Assembly (NCBI RefSeq): GCF_937468385.1
Contig: NZ_CALBWS010000018.1
Span: 1 to 64,000 of the forward strand
DNA from: Neobacillus rhizosphaerae
Lineage (GTDB): Bacteria > Bacillota > Bacilli > Bacillales > Cytobacillaceae
Direction of reading: 5' to 3'
Length of the DNA: 64,000 nucleotides
The number at the start of each line of letters is the position of its first letter. Position 1 is the stretch's first letter. The notes under the pieces are model-generated. The model did no database searches and was not told the origin of the DNA. It saw only the letters and a program-made list of their open reading frames with translations. Both the position numbers and the translations under genes were made by a program. Positions 44,812 to 54,023 of the stretch are shown here, in pieces.

Positions 44812-45576
44812 ATGGAATATACAGTGCAAAAGCTAGGTAGTTTAGCAGGAGTGAGCACCAGAACACTTCGGTATTATGATGAAATTGGTATTCTTAAGCC
44901 GGCAAGAATCAATTCGTCAGGATACCGCATCTACGGGCAGAAGGAGGTTGACAGGCTACAGCAAATCCTTTTTTACCGTGAATTAGGTGTAAGTTTAGAA
45001 AGCATAAAGGATATTGTCACTGCCCCTTCCTTCGACGGTGCTGCCGCACTTAGAGAACATCGCGAAAAACTCCTTGAAAAAAAAGAGCAGCTAGAATTAT
45101 TAATTGCCAATGTGGATAAAACAATTGCGTTAACAGAAGGGAGAATGAACATGTCAAATAAAGAAAAGTTTGAAGGCTTTAAGAAAAAAATGATTGATGA
45201 TAATGAGAAAAAGTATGGAAAAGAAATCCGTGAAAAGTATGGCAATGATACGGTTAATAAATCAAATGCCAAACTCAAAAATATGACGCAAGAGCAATAT
45301 AATGAAGTGACGGCTTTGGAGGTACAATTAAAACTAACCTTAGCAGAAGCCTTTAAAACGGTTGATCCTGTAGGTGAATTAGCACAAAAAGCCGCTGACC
45401 TTCATAAGCAATGGTTAACCAATTATTGGCCCGAATACAGTAAGGAAGCTCATGCTAGTCTTGCGCAAATGTATGTCGATGATGAAAGATTCACAGCTTA
45501 CTATGATAAAGAGCAGCCAGGTACGGCAGAATTCTTAAGAGATGCGATTCAAATATATACTGGTTTAAAAAAATAG
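44812..45576 (+). CDS. mta: MerR family multidrug-responsive activator Mta/TipA
   Basis: This 254-residue protein has an N-terminal MerR helix-turn-helix (residues 1-70: VSTRTLRYYDEIGILKPARI, SGYRIYGQKEVDRL). A dimerisation coiled coil follows, then a C-terminal TipAS drug-binding domain (about 130-254: ALEVQLKLTLAEAF, HKQWLTNYWPEYSKE, YVDDERFTAYYDKE). Length and layout match Mta of B. subtilis (257), which activates bmr/blt efflux genes. The ribosome binding site AAGGAGGTG precedes the ATG. Its own promoter has a 19-bp spacer, indicating autoregulation. Confidence 0.92.
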   Translation: MEYTVQKLGSLAGVSTRTLRYYDEIGILKPARINSSGYRIYGQKEVDRLQQILFYRELGVSLESIKDIVTAPSFDGAAALREHREKLLEKKEQLELLIANVDKTIALTEGRMNMSNKEKFEGFKKKMIDDNEKKYGKEIREKYGNDTVNKSNAKLKNMTQEQYNEVTALEVQLKLTLAEAFKTVDPVGELAQKAADLHKQWLTNYWPEYSKEAHASLAQMYVDDERFTAYYDKEQPGTAEFLRDAIQIYTGLKK

Positions 45577-45705
45577 GCTCTTTTTTAAGAAATTGTTGCT
45601 TTTATTGAGGTAAAATCATTTGATATGACGACCGAAAACAGAAGAAAAGTTCAATCAGATTGGAAATTCTAAACCGTTTTTGCGGTGCTCCACCCTTTTT
45701 CCTCC

Positions 45706-45747
45706 AACCCCTGTAATTAGGCTGCAGTCAGTCTAACAGGGGTTTTT
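45706..45747 (+). terminator. Terminator next to the 179-bp repeat
   Basis: aacccctgt / acaggggtt with a long loop, followed by TTTTT, which is the start of repeat copy 2. Confidence 0.75.
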
Positions 45748-45935
45748 CTGTGGAAAAGGGGCGGAGCGCCGCAAAAATGAATCACTTTAACCAGTTAAAG
45801 TAAAATACCCATTTCACTAGAAGAAAGATGTGAAGTCTAGCTCTGCTCTCACCGCCTTTATTAGGTGACTACGGCTTGTTCTCTAAATTTATTTCCATCG
45901 TAGGTTTGGGAGTTGAGGCTCATGATAGTTTTTAA
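45745..45935 (+). repeat. Structured 179-bp repeat, copy 2
   Basis: It aligns ungapped with 33131-33309, with five single-base changes. One (gac to gaa at the ctaga arm) breaks a pair of the ctagac/gtctag hairpin. Like copy 1, it begins inside a terminator T-run (tttctgtggaaaagg). Confidence 0.85.
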
Positions 45936-46048
45936 TGTAAATTTACTCCTTGTGACAATTAAGTTAATTGATTGTTATTCCGTAATATTCCATTTATAAT
46001 TATACTGAAAATTAGGAATTATTAAATTTAAAAAGGAGTGATTATTTC

Positions 46049-47665
46049 ATGAACATAGCTTCTCAGGTAACAGAAACTAAGGGGGAAAATACCTATTCCT
46101 TTGATGAATTCCTGGCAAAACGGGACAGGCTAGATTGGTACAAGAATGAACCGTTTTTGCAAAAAGCAGTGAAGAAATTTACCGGCTCTCAGTATGAACA
46201 AATACATGAAAAAATTCTATCCTTTTCACCAATAGTATCGGCAAAATGGAACCAGTTGGCAGAACGGATTGCCAGGCCGGAAGTCCGGCCCTATATGCTC
46301 CACTTTGATGCCTTCAATCACAGGATAGATCGAATTGTCCGGCCAATGGAGGTACATCAGTTAGAAGGAGAAGTATTCGGGGAGGGACTTTTTTCTAGCA
46401 AAATGGCCCCTTGGGAAAGCTTTGTCAAACGAATGTTAACCCATCAAATTGGTGAGGGCGGAGTAACATGTCCTTTAACATGTACCCATGGATTAATTGC
46501 TCTCCTCGATCAATTTCCAAATGATGAAATCCCTGAACTTTATGACATCTTACAACATACAAAAGAGGGAATAGACGGAGAATTTGCCATTGGCGCTCAG
46601 TTTATGTCTGAAATTCAAGGTGGCTCTGATTTGCCGGCGAATCTATTGGAAGCGGTTCCATATGAGAAAGCCTTTCGCCTTTATGGGAATAAGTTTTTCT
46701 GTTCTGCGGCACATGCGGATTATTCCGTCGTAACGGCGAAAATTTCAGGAACAAACAAAGTGTCCACCTTTATTGTTCCTGCCTGGCTGCCGGGTGATAA
46801 AGAGAAGGAAAAACGAAATGGCTACCAAATTAATCGGATTAAATGGAAGCTTGGTACTGCCGAGCTGCCAACAGCTGAAATTCAATATAACGGAGCACTT
46901 GCCTACCCAATTGGTCCAAAGGATAAAGGGATAGCCGTCGCTGTTGGTATTGTCCTTACCTTATCGCGCCTGGAAATCGGAATTGCCTGCTCTGGCTTTA
47001 TGCTGCGAGCAGCACGAGAAGCGAGGCTTTACAGCGATTTTCGGACTGTATTTGGAAAGAAAGTGAGCGAATATCCTCTGGCCGCAAGTAAGCTGAAACG
47101 CATCCAAAATGCAGCAGAGCGGACAACAGCAGGTGCCTTTAAAATTTACGATTTATTTTTACGATTGGAGAAACCGCTCAATCCGGGAATTAAATCAGAG
47201 CAGCCTTTAGAAGTTCGGAAACAGTTGTTTAATTTAAGGGAGCTTGTGTTATTACAAAAAATATGCGCCACCAATGAGGGAGCTGAAATATTACGTGAGG
47301 CGATTTCGATGTTTGCAGGACACGGGGTGATGGAGGAGTTTTCTTCTCTTCCGCGAATCTTCCGTGATGTTGTTGTTAACGAACAATGGGAAGGCCCGCG
47401 GAACCTGCTGTTAACCCAAATTTATCGTGATCTTCAAAGAGTGGCTGACTGGTATTCTCCAGTAGAATTTGTCAGTAGTGTCTTGGGTGGCTCACCTCAG
47501 GAACAAATAAAGCAATTTTCTGAGCAACTAGAAGATTTACTGCAGAGACCAGTTCTTGGCGAAGTAAATGAAGCATCAATCGAAGCAGCTGCCGAATGGG
47601 ACGCTTTTTGTGATTCCTTCTTTAAAACATATCAGCAAATCGCAGTAGCAGAAATAAACCAATAA
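46049..47665 (+). CDS. AidB-like acyl-CoA dehydrogenase family protein
   Basis: This 538-residue flavoprotein has an acyl-CoA dehydrogenase core. AIGAQFMSEIQGGSDLPANLL is the FAD-side loop seen in AidB-like members, followed by LYGNKFFCSAAHADYSVVTA, SRLEIGIACSGFMLRAAREA and the C-terminal EEFSSLPRIFRDVVVNEQWEG. The conserved middle-domain Arg-rich segment (FRTVFGKKVSEYPLAASKLKR) is present. AidB members are linked to DNA-alkylation protection or fatty-acid-like oxidation, but the role here is not determined. The ribosome binding site AAAAAGGAGTG precedes the ATG. It is a single gene. Confidence 0.82.
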   Translation: MNIASQVTETKGENTYSFDEFLAKRDRLDWYKNEPFLQKAVKKFTGSQYEQIHEKILSFSPIVSAKWNQLAERIARPEVRPYMLHFDAFNHRIDRIVRPMEVHQLEGEVFGEGLFSSKMAPWESFVKRMLTHQIGEGGVTCPLTCTHGLIALLDQFPNDEIPELYDILQHTKEGIDGEFAIGAQFMSEIQGGSDLPANLLEAVPYEKAFRLYGNKFFCSAAHADYSVVTAKISGTNKVSTFIVPAWLPGDKEKEKRNGYQINRIKWKLGTAELPTAEIQYNGALAYPIGPKDKGIAVAVGIVLTLSRLEIGIACSGFMLRAAREARLYSDFRTVFGKKVSEYPLAASKLKRIQNAAERTTAGAFKIYDLFLRLEKPLNPGIKSEQPLEVRKQLFNLRELVLLQKICATNEGAEILREAISMFAGHGVMEEFSSLPRIFRDVVVNEQWEGPRNLLLTQIYRDLQRVADWYSPVEFVSSVLGGSPQEQIKQFSEQLEDLLQRPVLGEVNEASIEAAAEWDAFCDSFFKTYQQIAVAEINQ

Positions 47666-47687
47666 ATAGAAAAAACTTGTGTTGGTG

Positions 47688-47731
47688 CCTGACACCCTTC
47701 GCGTTCATGTTAAGGGCGTCAGGAATTTTTT
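47688..47731 (+). terminator. Terminator after the acyl-CoA dehydrogenase gene
   Basis: cctgacacccttc / aagggcgtcagg (one bulge) followed by seven T. The adjoining ggtgcctgacacc is again the recurrent palindrome. Confidence 0.85.
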
Positions 47732-47856
47732 TAAATTTTTTTACTATTGTGCTAAATTCCGACAAATTCCTACAAGTGTTGTATGTCATAATAGTCGTAA
47801 TCTTCATAATAATATAATATTAGTTGTTTACTAGAATAGTAAAAGTAGGTGTATGT

Positions 47857-48870
47857 ATGAGCAATGAACCTATTCTGCGAATAAGTGAATTAAAGGTTTC
47901 GTTTCAATCGGGTAAGAAGTTTTTACCAGCAGTTGATGGAATTAGCTTTGAACTAAACGAAGGGGAGATCCTTGGAATTGTTGGGGAGTCCGGCAGTGGG
48001 AAGAGTGTTACTTCCTTAGCGACCATGGGATTAATTCCTTCACCGCCAGGTAAAATTGAAAACGGTGAAATTATTTTTGAAGGAAAAGACTTAAAAAATA
48101 TCTCCGAAAAAGAATGGCGAAAAATCCGTGGGAATCAAATATCAATGATTTTCCAGGAGCCAATGACTTCACTGAACCCGTTATTTACGATTGGCAATCA
48201 GTTAATGGAAGCGATTCGATTACATACTGATCTTTCTAAGGCACAAGCAAAAGTGCGGAGCATCGAATTATTAAAGTTGGTTGGGATTCCAAGAGTTGAA
48301 GGGATTCTTAAAGAGCTCCCCCACCAGTTATCAGGCGGAATGCGGCAGCGGGTTATGATTGCGATGGCAATGGCATGCAATCCTCGAGTTCTAATTGCAG
48401 ACGAGCCCACAACGGCTCTCGATGTCACGATTCAGGCACAAATCCTCGCTCTAATGAAAAATTTGAACCAGAAAACTAACACGTCGATTATCCTGATTAC
48501 CCATGATTTAGGGGTTGTAGCGGAAATCTGTGAACGAGTGATTGTAATGTATTCTGGTCAAATCGTTGAGCATGGCGAGGTTAGGAAAATTTTAAAGGAT
48601 CCACAGCATCCTTATACCAAGGGCCTGTTGAAGTCGGTTCCTGATTTACGAGGAAAAAAGGACCGTCTCTATAGTATTCCCGGAACTGTCCCGGCACCGG
48701 GAACCATTCGAAACGGCTGTAGGTTCGCTGCAAGGTGCTCCGAGGTTTTCGGGAAATGTAGAGAAGAATCTCCTGAATTATATAAATCGGAAAAAGATGG
48801 ACATGAAGTACGCTGTTTCCTACATACATTGAAGGAGGGGAGTAATCATCATGTCGGAATTCCTTCTTGA
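47857..48870 (+). CDS. Oligopeptide/dipeptide ABC transporter ATP-binding protein (OppD/DppD)
   Basis: This ATPase of about 337 residues powers peptide import. Walker A is GESGSGKS, the ABC signature LSGGMRQR, Walker B VLIADEP, and the switch His sits in ILITHDLGV. The C-terminal oligopeptide-transporter domain holds the Cys-rich segment NGCRFAARCSEVFGKC. It overlaps the next gene by 20 bases. The start at 47857 is preferred over 47824, which lacks the conserved beginning; the ribosome binding site there is weak (TAGGTG). Confidence 0.88.
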   Translation: MSNEPILRISELKVSFQSGKKFLPAVDGISFELNEGEILGIVGESGSGKSVTSLATMGLIPSPPGKIENGEIIFEGKDLKNISEKEWRKIRGNQISMIFQEPMTSLNPLFTIGNQLMEAIRLHTDLSKAQAKVRSIELLKLVGIPRVEGILKELPHQLSGGMRQRVMIAMAMACNPRVLIADEPTTALDVTIQAQILALMKNLNQKTNTSIILITHDLGVVAEICERVIVMYSGQIVEHGEVRKILKDPQHPYTKGLLKSVPDLRGKKDRLYSIPGTVPAPGTIRNGCRFAARCSEVFGKCREESPELYKSEKDGHEVRCFLHTLKEGSNHHVGIPS

Positions 48871-49819
48871 GGTAAACGGATTGAAAAAATACTTTCCAAT
48901 CACTGGTGGCATTTTTGGTAAGAAACAAGGCGAAGTAAAAGCGGTTGATGATGTTTCTTTTTACGTCAAAAAAGGGGAAACCTTAGGAATCGTCGGTGAA
49001 AGCGGTTGTGGTAAATCAACGACGGGAAGACTGCTAATAAGGTTAATTGAAGCAAGTGATGGAACCATTATTTTTGAAGATAAAGAGATTACCAGTTTGT
49101 CAAAGTCTGAATTAAGAAAAACGCGCCGCGACATTCAAATGGTGTTCCAGGACCCATATGCATCATTAAACCCAAGGCATTCCGTTGAACAAATATTAGA
49201 GGAGCCTCTGATTGTTCATGGAATCGGAACTCCGGAAGAACGCCGGAAGCAGGTAAAAGAAATGCTTGAGGTGGTGGGCCTGTGCAGCTACCATGCGAAG
49301 CGGTATCCGCACCAATTCAGCGGCGGGCAGCGCCAGCGGATTGGGATTGCCAAAGCATTAATGACGAAACCAAAACTGATTATTGCAGATGAACCAGTAT
49401 CGGCACTCGATGTTTCGATTCAAGCCCAGGTTCTCAACTTAATGAAGGATATTCAAAGGGAATTCCAGCTTACGTACATATTTATCGCTCATGATTTAGG
49501 TGTCGTCCGCCATATCAGCGATCGTGTGGGTGTGATGTATTTAGGCAGATTAATAGAGTTAGCAGAAAGCGAAGAGCTTTATGAAAATCCCAAGCATCCG
49601 TACACCAAAGCACTCCTTTCTGCTGTACCGGTACCAGATCCGGATGTTAAGAGAGAAACGATATTAATTGAAGGTGAGCTGCCAAGCCCAGCCAATCCAC
49701 CAACAGGTTGTGCATTTCATACGAGATGCTCATATGTTATGGAAATATGCAAAACCACTAGACCAGAGGAAACTAATCTTAACGGTCATTTTGCTGCTTG
49801 TCACTTATATAACGAGTGA
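48851..49819 (+). CDS. Oligopeptide/dipeptide ABC transporter ATP-binding protein (OppF/DppF)
   Basis: This 322-residue partner ATPase has Walker A GESGCGKS, signature FSGGQRQR, Walker B LIIADEP and the C-terminal Cys-rich oligo-ABC domain (GCAFHTRCSYVMEICK). It starts within the end of the OppD-type gene, behind GGAGGGGAG. The two ATPases form a heterodimer in this importer class. Confidence 0.88.
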   Translation: MSEFLLEVNGLKKYFPITGGIFGKKQGEVKAVDDVSFYVKKGETLGIVGESGCGKSTTGRLLIRLIEASDGTIIFEDKEITSLSKSELRKTRRDIQMVFQDPYASLNPRHSVEQILEEPLIVHGIGTPEERRKQVKEMLEVVGLCSYHAKRYPHQFSGGQRQRIGIAKALMTKPKLIIADEPVSALDVSIQAQVLNLMKDIQREFQLTYIFIAHDLGVVRHISDRVGVMYLGRLIELAESEELYENPKHPYTKALLSAVPVPDPDVKRETILIEGELPSPANPPTGCAFHTRCSYVMEICKTTRPEETNLNGHFAACHLYNE

Positions 49820-49870
49820 GGTAGCGGCATTGATGATAAAAAAAATAAAAACAGGGGGTAAGAAAAGCCA

Positions 49871-51487
49871 ATGAAAAAAAGGTCTATACTAGTGCTGTTG
49901 ATTTCTTTACTAGCCATCAGCATGTTTTTAGCTGGCTGTAACAGTAAGACGAATAATGAAACTGATGGCAAAAAAGATCCTGGCACTAGCAATGGTTCTA
50001 AAAAGGATACACTTGTTTATGGCCGCGGCGGGGATTCCACATCCCTCGATCCGATCACAACAACTGAAGGAGAAGCTTTCAAAGTAACGATAAACATTTT
50101 TGAAACATTGTTAGTTTATGGGGACAAGGATACATCGATAAAGCCAGGACTTGCCGAAAAGTGGGAAACCTCAGATGATGGTTTAACATACACATTCCAT
50201 CTTCGTAAAGGTGTAAAGTTCCATGATGGTACGGATTTCAATGCCGATGCCGTTGTCTTCAACTTCAACCGTTGGATGAACGGGAATGAAGAAAAATTCC
50301 CTTATTATACGATGTTTGGCGGTTATAAGAACGATGAAGGGCACGTCATTAAAGAGGTTAAGGCTGTGGATCCAAATACAGTGCAGTTTATATTAAAAAG
50401 ACCTCAAGCACCATTCCTTAAAAACATAGCCATGGCTATGTTTGCGATTGCTAGTCCTACAGCTTTGGAAAAATGGGGTGATGATTTTAGAAGCCACCCA
50501 GTTGGAACAGGACCATTCAAATTCGTCGAATGGAAACAAAAAGATCGAATTGTTATCGAAAAAAATCCAGACTACTGGCAAAAAGGATTACCAAAGTTAA
50601 ACAAAATTATTTTCCGTGTTATACCTGAAAATACAGCTCGTCTTAATGCCCTTGCAAATGGCGAGATTGATGTAATGGATGGACTTAATAACTCGGATGA
50701 AGCAACTGTTTTAGCTAACGACAAATTGCAAATCATTGAACGTCCATCTATGAACGTTGGTTATATTGGTTTAACAAACACTCATAAGCCACTAGATAAT
50801 AAGCTTGTTCGTCAAGCGATTAACTACGCAATCGATAAGAAAGCGATTATTAACGCGTTTTATGGCGGTAAGGCACTAGCAGCCAAAAACCCTATGCCTC
50901 CTTCTATTGAAGGCTATAATGATGCCATTCAAGAGTATCCGTTTGATTTAGAAAAAGCGAAAGCATTATTAAAAGAAGCAGGACTTGAGAAGGGCTTTGA
51001 AATGGATCTATGGGCAATGCCAGTAGCACGTCCATACATGCCGGAAGCGCAAAAAGTGGCAGAGGTTATTCAGGATAGCTTAGGTAAAATTGGGATTAAA
51101 GCAAAAATCCAATCTGTTGACTGGGCCACTTATTTAGAAAAAGCAAGAAAAGGTGAGTTTGACGCCTTCATGCTTGGCTGGACAGGTGACAATGGAGACC
51201 CTGATAACTTCCTTTATACACTATTAGACAAGGACAGTATTGGAAGCAATAACTATGCTTATTACAGCAATGATGAGCTCCATAAGATATTGATTGAGGC
51301 ACAGACAGAAACGGAGCAGTCAAAGCGTAATGAACTTTACAAGAAAGCCCAGGAAATTATTCATGAAGATGCTCCATGGGTTCCACTTGTTCACTCTACA
51401 CCGTTGTTAGCGGCAGCGAAGGATGTTCAAAACTACTTGCCGCATCCTACCGGTTCCGAGTGTTTAAGCAATATCGAATTTAAATAA
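49871..51487 (+). CDS. Peptide ABC transporter substrate-binding lipoprotein (OppA/DppE type)
   Basis: This 538-residue extracellular binding lipoprotein has a signal peptide with lipobox MFLAGC (Cys about residue 23). It is of solute-binding family 5: YTFHLRKGVKFHDGTDFNADAVVFNFNR, QFILKRPQAPFLKN, GTGPFKFVEWKQKD, LVRQAINYAIDKKAI, DAFMLGWTGDNGDPDN. The DppE subfamily is more likely than OppA from the GWTGDNGDPDN motif. It follows the ATPases 51 bases on. The gene-end repeat begins within two bases of its stop codon. Confidence 0.88.
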   Translation: MKKRSILVLLISLLAISMFLAGCNSKTNNETDGKKDPGTSNGSKKDTLVYGRGGDSTSLDPITTTEGEAFKVTINIFETLLVYGDKDTSIKPGLAEKWETSDDGLTYTFHLRKGVKFHDGTDFNADAVVFNFNRWMNGNEEKFPYYTMFGGYKNDEGHVIKEVKAVDPNTVQFILKRPQAPFLKNIAMAMFAIASPTALEKWGDDFRSHPVGTGPFKFVEWKQKDRIVIEKNPDYWQKGLPKLNKIIFRVIPENTARLNALANGEIDVMDGLNNSDEATVLANDKLQIIERPSMNVGYIGLTNTHKPLDNKLVRQAINYAIDKKAIINAFYGGKALAAKNPMPPSIEGYNDAIQEYPFDLEKAKALLKEAGLEKGFEMDLWAMPVARPYMPEAQKVAEVIQDSLGKIGIKAKIQSVDWATYLEKARKGEFDAFMLGWTGDNGDPDNFLYTLLDKDSIGSNNYAYYSNDELHKILIEAQTETEQSKRNELYKKAQEIIHEDAPWVPLVHSTPLLAAAKDVQNYLPHPTGSECLSNIEFK

Positions 51488-51488
51488 T

Positions 51489-51700
51489 AAAAGCGCAAGC
51501 GCCCTGGTCAGCGGCGTATGGCCTCCTCGAAAAAGCTAACGCTTTTTCTTCGTGCGATGATTATGCTGTCGAAGCCTTCCTTGTGGAGCACTCCAACTGA
51601 GATAAAGGAAAAACGAAGAGCCGGAGGCGCATTCGTGCTTGACTTATCGTAGGGCGGAGTGCGAAGGACACTAGCCGCTAGGGCGCTGGAGCTGGATAAT
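51489..51700 (-). repeat. Gene-end repeat, copy 3 (extended)
   Basis: The first 112 bases match copies 104-220 and 3622-3735 on the opposite strand (gaaaaagctaacgctttttc hairpin at about 51529-51548). The matching part then extends beyond copy 1 and ends with gggcgctggagctggataat. It starts one base after the binding-protein gene stop, in the same gene-relative orientation as the other copies. Confidence 0.85.
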
Positions 51701-51730
51701 TCTCGAAGTCAAAATTTTATCTTATCTTGG

Positions 51731-51762
51731 AAAAAGGGGAGGGAGCATTGCCTCCCCTTTTG
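51731..51762. terminator. Terminator between the binding-protein and permease genes
   Basis: aaaaggggagg / cctcccctttt with an eight-base loop and T's. It would end the first half of the importer operon and could also stop the minus strand. Confidence 0.85.
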
Positions 51763-51790
51763 ATTAATCAAAGAATACTCCTGAATAAAA

Positions 51791-51912
51791 TTGTCTAGCA
51801 ATAGCGCCAAGCTTCTCTTTGATATCTAAGCTAATCACTTTGGAAGGCAAAGAACGCCGTCTGTAAGTGCTCGTCTTATGCTTGTCGGGGCTGAACCAGG
51901 CGCTTCCGCTAT
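51791..51912 (+). repeat. Repeat-like block before the permease gene
   Basis: Starting ttgtctagcaatagcgcc and ending ggcgcttccgctatt, it has the layout of the common dispersed Bacillus repeat that begins with a tctagc...agcgcc motif and ends in a GCGCTT-type motif. This is from memory. It is distinct from the copy at 51489 but shares end motifs. It sits directly before the permease ribosome binding site. Confidence 0.5.
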
Positions 51913-51929
51913 TCGGTGAGGTGAATAAC

Positions 51930-52937
51930 TTGTTAACTTATACGGTCCGCCGTGTGTTTTCTTTAATTCCAGTATTAATAGGAATGACGCTCGTTGTTTT
52001 TGCTATTATCCATGCAATCCCCGGAAATCCTGCACAAGTAATCCTTGGACAAAGAGCCACTGCCGAATCGATTGCGAATTTAACAAAGGAATTGGGTTTG
52101 GACAGGCCGTGGTACATACAATATTTTGATTATATTAAATCATTACTTCAAGGGGATTTAGGGATTTCTCTACAAACTAGAGGTCCCATTAACGAGGAAA
52201 TTTGGCCCTATTTGGCAGCAACCGCAGAATTGACAATAGTGGCTATGGTCATTGCGATTACTGTTGGAGTAAATGCAGGCATTATTAGTGCCTGGTTTTC
52301 TAAATCATGGTTTGATTATGTGGCAATGGTACTTGCGCTTATTGGGGTCTCGATGCCCATCTTTTGGCTTGGTCTGATGGAGCAATGGGGGTTTTCAATA
52401 GAATTAGGCTGGCTGCCAACTACTGGAAGAGAGAATGTCAGAGATCCGATTTCAGCGATTACGAATATTTATTTACTTGATACACTGATTCAAGGAAGAT
52501 TTGATCAATTTGGTACCGTTTTAAAGCATTTAATCCTTCCAAGCTTTGCGCTTGCCACCATTCCGATGGCGATTATCGCAAGAATGACCCGTGCGACAAT
52601 GCTAGAAGTTATGAAGTCAGATTACATTCGTACAGCTAGAGCAAAGGGACTTAGAATGTTTTGGGTGGTGTACAAGCACTCCTTAAAAAATGCGATTATC
52701 CCAGTTCTTACCGTTATCGGATTACAGACAGGACTGCTATTGGGAGGAGCTATCTTAACAGAAACTATCTTTGGCTGGCCGGGAATTGGCAGATATTTAT
52801 ATGACGCTATCGGCTATCGCGATTACCCGGTTATTCAATCAGGTATCTTGATCATTGCAGCCATCTTTGTATTCATTAATTTAGTAGTGGATTTATTATA
52901 TGTATTTGTTGATCCAAGAATTAAATATACAAAATAA
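51930..52937 (+). CDS. Peptide ABC transporter permease (DppB/OppB)
   Basis: This membrane permease of about 335 residues begins YTVRRVFSLIPVLIGMTLVVF, the OppB family pattern. It has six helices and an EAA-type loop with MKSDYIRTARAKGLRMFWVVYKHSLKN. The TTG at 51930 follows GGTGAGGTGA and precedes LTYTVRRV, the standard family start; the longer frame from 51867 starts inside repeat DNA. It forms the channel with DppC. Confidence 0.88.
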   Translation: MLTYTVRRVFSLIPVLIGMTLVVFAIIHAIPGNPAQVILGQRATAESIANLTKELGLDRPWYIQYFDYIKSLLQGDLGISLQTRGPINEEIWPYLAATAELTIVAMVIAITVGVNAGIISAWFSKSWFDYVAMVLALIGVSMPIFWLGLMEQWGFSIELGWLPTTGRENVRDPISAITNIYLLDTLIQGRFDQFGTVLKHLILPSFALATIPMAIIARMTRATMLEVMKSDYIRTARAKGLRMFWVVYKHSLKNAIIPVLTVIGLQTGLLLGGAILTETIFGWPGIGRYLYDAIGYRDYPVIQSGILIIAAIFVFINLVVDLLYVFVDPRIKYTK

Positions 52938-52951
52938 AGGAGGAATCAAGA

Positions 52952-53851
52952 GTGGCTGAACTTGCACAAAATACGGCAGACATCTCGATGATACCTGCCG
53001 AAGAAAAGCTGATATCTCCGTGGAAGGAGAACTGGCAATCATTTTATACAAATAAATTAGCCGTCATTGGCTTAGGAATCGTTATCTTTTTTATCATTAT
53101 CGCCATCATCGCCCCCTGGATCGCCCCATATAGCTATAAAGACGTGGTATTGGTCGATCGGATGCAGGCACCATCTAGTAAGCATTGGTTCGGTACAGAC
53201 GATTTTGGCAGAGATATTTTTTCACGCGTTTTATATGGAGCAAGAATTTCTTTATGGGTTGGATTTTTCTCAGTACTAGGGTCAGTGGTCGTTGGAACCT
53301 TCCTTGGAATTGTGGCTGGATACTATGGCCGTTGGGTAGATACAATCATTTCACGTATCTTTGATATCATGCTTGCGTTTCCAAGTATCCTGTTGGCAAT
53401 TGCCGTTGTTTCCGTTTTAGGTCCATCATTGCAAAATGCATTAATTGCGATTGCCGTTATTAATATACCTAATTTCGGCCGGCTGATAAGATCGAAAGTA
53501 TTAAGTGTTAAACAAGAGGAATATATTATGGCAGCCCGTGCTGTTGGAATGAAGGATGCCCGAATCCTCCTTAGGCATATTTTACCTAACAGCGTGTCGC
53601 CGGTAATTGTTCAGGCGACGTTGGCGATTGCAACAGCCATCATCGAGGCAGCTGCCTTAGGTTTCCTGGGATTAGGTGCCCAGCCTCCAATGCCAGAGTG
53701 GGGAAAAATGCTTGCTGATTCAAGAAATTACATCACACAGGCCCCGTGGACACTGTTTTTCCCAGGGATGGCGATTATGCTGACAGTGCTGGGATTTAAC
53801 TTAATGGGAGATGGCCTAAGGGATGTGCTAGATCCGAAGATGAAACAATAA
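52952..53851 (+). CDS. Peptide ABC transporter permease (DppC/OppC)
   Basis: This 299-residue second permease has a long cytosolic N-terminus (LISPWKENWQSFYTNKLAVIGL), six helices, the family motif LVDRMQAPSSKHWFGTDDFGRDIFSRV and EAA loop EYIMAARAVGMKDARILLRHILPN. GTG 52952 follows AAAGGAGG. A strong terminator follows the stop. Confidence 0.92.
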   Translation: MAELAQNTADISMIPAEEKLISPWKENWQSFYTNKLAVIGLGIVIFFIIIAIIAPWIAPYSYKDVVLVDRMQAPSSKHWFGTDDFGRDIFSRVLYGARISLWVGFFSVLGSVVVGTFLGIVAGYYGRWVDTIISRIFDIMLAFPSILLAIAVVSVLGPSLQNALIAIAVINIPNFGRLIRSKVLSVKQEEYIMAARAVGMKDARILLRHILPNSVSPVIVQATLAIATAIIEAAALGFLGLGAQPPMPEWGKMLADSRNYITQAPWTLFFPGMAIMLTVLGFNLMGDGLRDVLDPKMKQ

Positions 53852-53883
53852 AGAAGAGACTCAGATAGAGTCTCTTCTTTATT
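53851..53883. terminator. Terminator of the permease genes
   Basis: aagaagagact / agtctcttctt around cagat, then TTATTG. Confidence 0.88.
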
Positions 53884-54023
53884 GCCCTATTAATTGCTAT
53901 CGAAAAAAATAGGGAAGTTATGTTGCTTGGGTTGGAATAAGAGATTAAGTGGATTATAATTATTTCAACTTAAAATGCTCCGGTTTTCTGGAATTTTTTA
54001 TCCTTTAGGGGGATTGAATCATT

